DNA of 64,000 bases, taken from Spirochaetales bacterium (GTDB taxonomy: Bacteria; Spirochaetota; Spirochaetia; DSM-2461). Every line of letters starts with the position of its first letter. Positions within the stretch are counted from its first letter, which is position 1. A program made the translations under genes and the position numbers. Below the pieces are notes generated by a model. That model made no database searches. It was not told where the DNA came from and saw only the letters and a program-made list of their open reading frames with translations. Where the stretch lies: NCBI GenBank assembly GCA_003247135.1, contig QKAW01000030.1, positions 1 through 64,000 on the forward strand. The letters run 5' to 3'. Shown one piece after another: positions 63,177-64,000 of the stretch.

Positions 63177-64000
63177 ATGAATTTTATACTCCTGTTTTAT
63201 TATTTTTCATTTTTAAATTTCATAATTTATCTTGTACCGATTAAAGCTTTATTTTACATAAGACCAATTTTTATCACTATTATTTCTCTATTTTTTTTAT
63301 TTACTTACTTAATAAAAATTAAAATAATAAAAAAAATAATTCTATATATTATTAACTGCTGTTTTTTTTTAATAATTGGTGAATATGCAAGATTAGAACC
63401 AGAAATTACAAAAGCACTAATTATCTTTAGTACAATTCCTCTAATTTTCCTTTTTTCCAATAATCTGCTTTTAAAGTTTTTAGGTAAATCTATTATAATG
63501 GCAGTTATTATACTTTCACTCTATCCTGGTAAACAATTACAATATAGAACCGGTATTAAAAGACAGGAATCAACAAATAGTTATGATTTTATGACTTATG
63601 GGCAGAATAGTAACAATTTAACTTATTCAGTGGATACAAGGAATTATTATAGTGGAAATAATGGTTTATCTGGTTGGTATGATAAACAATACTGGAAATT
63701 CTCCACTATTCTCCCTATTAATGGACGTGTATATTTCCCAAAAGAACAAGGTTCTTTTCCAATAGTTTTTGTTGTCCATGGAAATGCTCTTGCTGAAAAA
63801 GAGTCCCATAAAGGTTATGACTACCTTCTTAAACACCTAGCACAGAATGGATATGTTGCTGTTTCAATTGATGAAAATTTTTTGAACGGAAACTGGACTA
63901 ATTTAGGGATTGGAACTCCTTCTGAAAATGATGCCAGAGGATTTCTAATTCTAGAACATATAAAATTATTTAATAGCTGGAATAGTGATAAAAACTCCAA
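63177..64000 (+). CDS. membrane-anchored alpha/beta hydrolase (3' end outside window)
   Basis: An ATG at 63177 opens a frame to the window edge (about 274 codons). The first 110 residues hold about four hydrophobic segments. The soluble part contains FPIVFVVHGNALAEKESHKG (20 residues), then YDYLLKHLAQNGYVAVSID and GTPSENDARGFLILEH. This is the early part of an alpha/beta hydrolase of the platelet-activating-factor acetylhydrolase or chlorophyllase type; the nucleophile region lies beyond the window. TATACT ends 7 bases before the ATG with no ribosome-binding site. Substrate unknown. Confidence 0.75.
   Translation, partial: MNFILLFYYFSFLNFIIYLVPIKALFYIRPIFITIISLFFLFTYLIKIKIIKKIILYIINCCFFLIIGEYARLEPEITKALIIFSTIPLIFLFSNNLLLKFLGKSIIMAVIILSLYPGKQLQYRTGIKRQESTNSYDFMTYGQNSNNLTYSVDTRNYYSGNNGLSGWYDKQYWKFSTILPINGRVYFPKEQGSFPIVFVVHGNALAEKESHKGYDYLLKHLAQNGYVAVSIDENFLNGNWTNLGIGTPSENDARGFLILEHIKLFNSWNSDKNS

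Noticed and set aside
1-64000. CRISPR arrays, insertion sequences, prophage or integrase genes
   Set aside because: No regularly spaced repeats, transposase, integrase or phage structural genes were seen on either strand.

Overview
The window is AT-rich (about one third G+C by eye), densely coded DNA of a bacterium. The gene repertoire (RbsABC-type sugar importer with a YesMN-type sensor pair, glycyl radical enzyme with its activase, PEGA-domain kinase, tandem-Cache chemotaxis receptors, EAL-YkuI_C and HDOD proteins, DUF2202 protein, MetF fused to homocysteine methyltransferase) best fits a low-GC, oxygen-sensitive or facultative member of the Spirochaetota. That placement is inference; there is no rRNA in the window.

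Layout. 1-2934: an alanine-aminotransferase-like gene preceded by a 23-codon leader ORF with four consecutive Ala codons and overlapping terminator and antiterminator hairpins, followed by a membrane-anchored protein and an esterase. 2995-5736: tandem-receiver diguanylate cyclase coupled to an HDOD protein. 5747-9172: overlapping Ser/Thr kinase and PPP-like phosphatase, then a DOMON protein. 9247-13547: asnB and a zinc/manganese-type ABC importer whose ATPase carries a DUF1893 domain. 13599-14915: flavodoxin under a perfect Fur-family-like palindrome and a lipoprotein hydrolase. 14937-22792: sugar ABC importer, periplasmic sensor protein, YesM kinase and YesN regulator. 22949-30145: glycyl radical enzyme with an atypical active site, its activase, a solute-binding protein, an alpha-L-fucosidase with a divergent AraC regulator, and a ferredoxin-nitroreductase. 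30156-31197: a decayed chemoreceptor. 31281-34441: radical SAM protein, beta-barrel-like protein and S41 peptidase. 34554-37500: sulfatase-HEAT protein and AraC regulator. 37549-37842: debris of another AraC gene and of a toxin-antitoxin pair. 37873-44272: a complete Wadjet (JetABCD) anti-plasmid system, directly abutted upstream by an EFR1 ferredoxin gene, a DUF4153 membrane protein and a DUF2202 protein. 47402-57831: housekeeping and signalling genes (HD hydrolase, phosphoglucomutase, two chemoreceptors, thioredoxin, and an EAL phosphodiesterase behind a sigma-54-type promoter). 57943-64000: ABC-F protein, a metF-type operon, tRNA-Gln and a partial hydrolase.

How the genes work together. 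The region from about 15 to 37 kb looks like a carbohydrate catabolic zone (importer, sensors, fucosidase, sulfatase, glycyl radical chemistry). The best candidates for something undescribed are the alanine-type attenuator, the glycyl radical enzyme lacking the C-x-E signature, and a recurring arrangement in which a -10 box ends about seven bases before a start codon that lacks a Shine-Dalgarno sequence, suggesting many leaderless mRNAs. No CRISPR array, insertion sequence or prophage was seen, and no stretch longer than 300 bases is without a gene or gene remnant.
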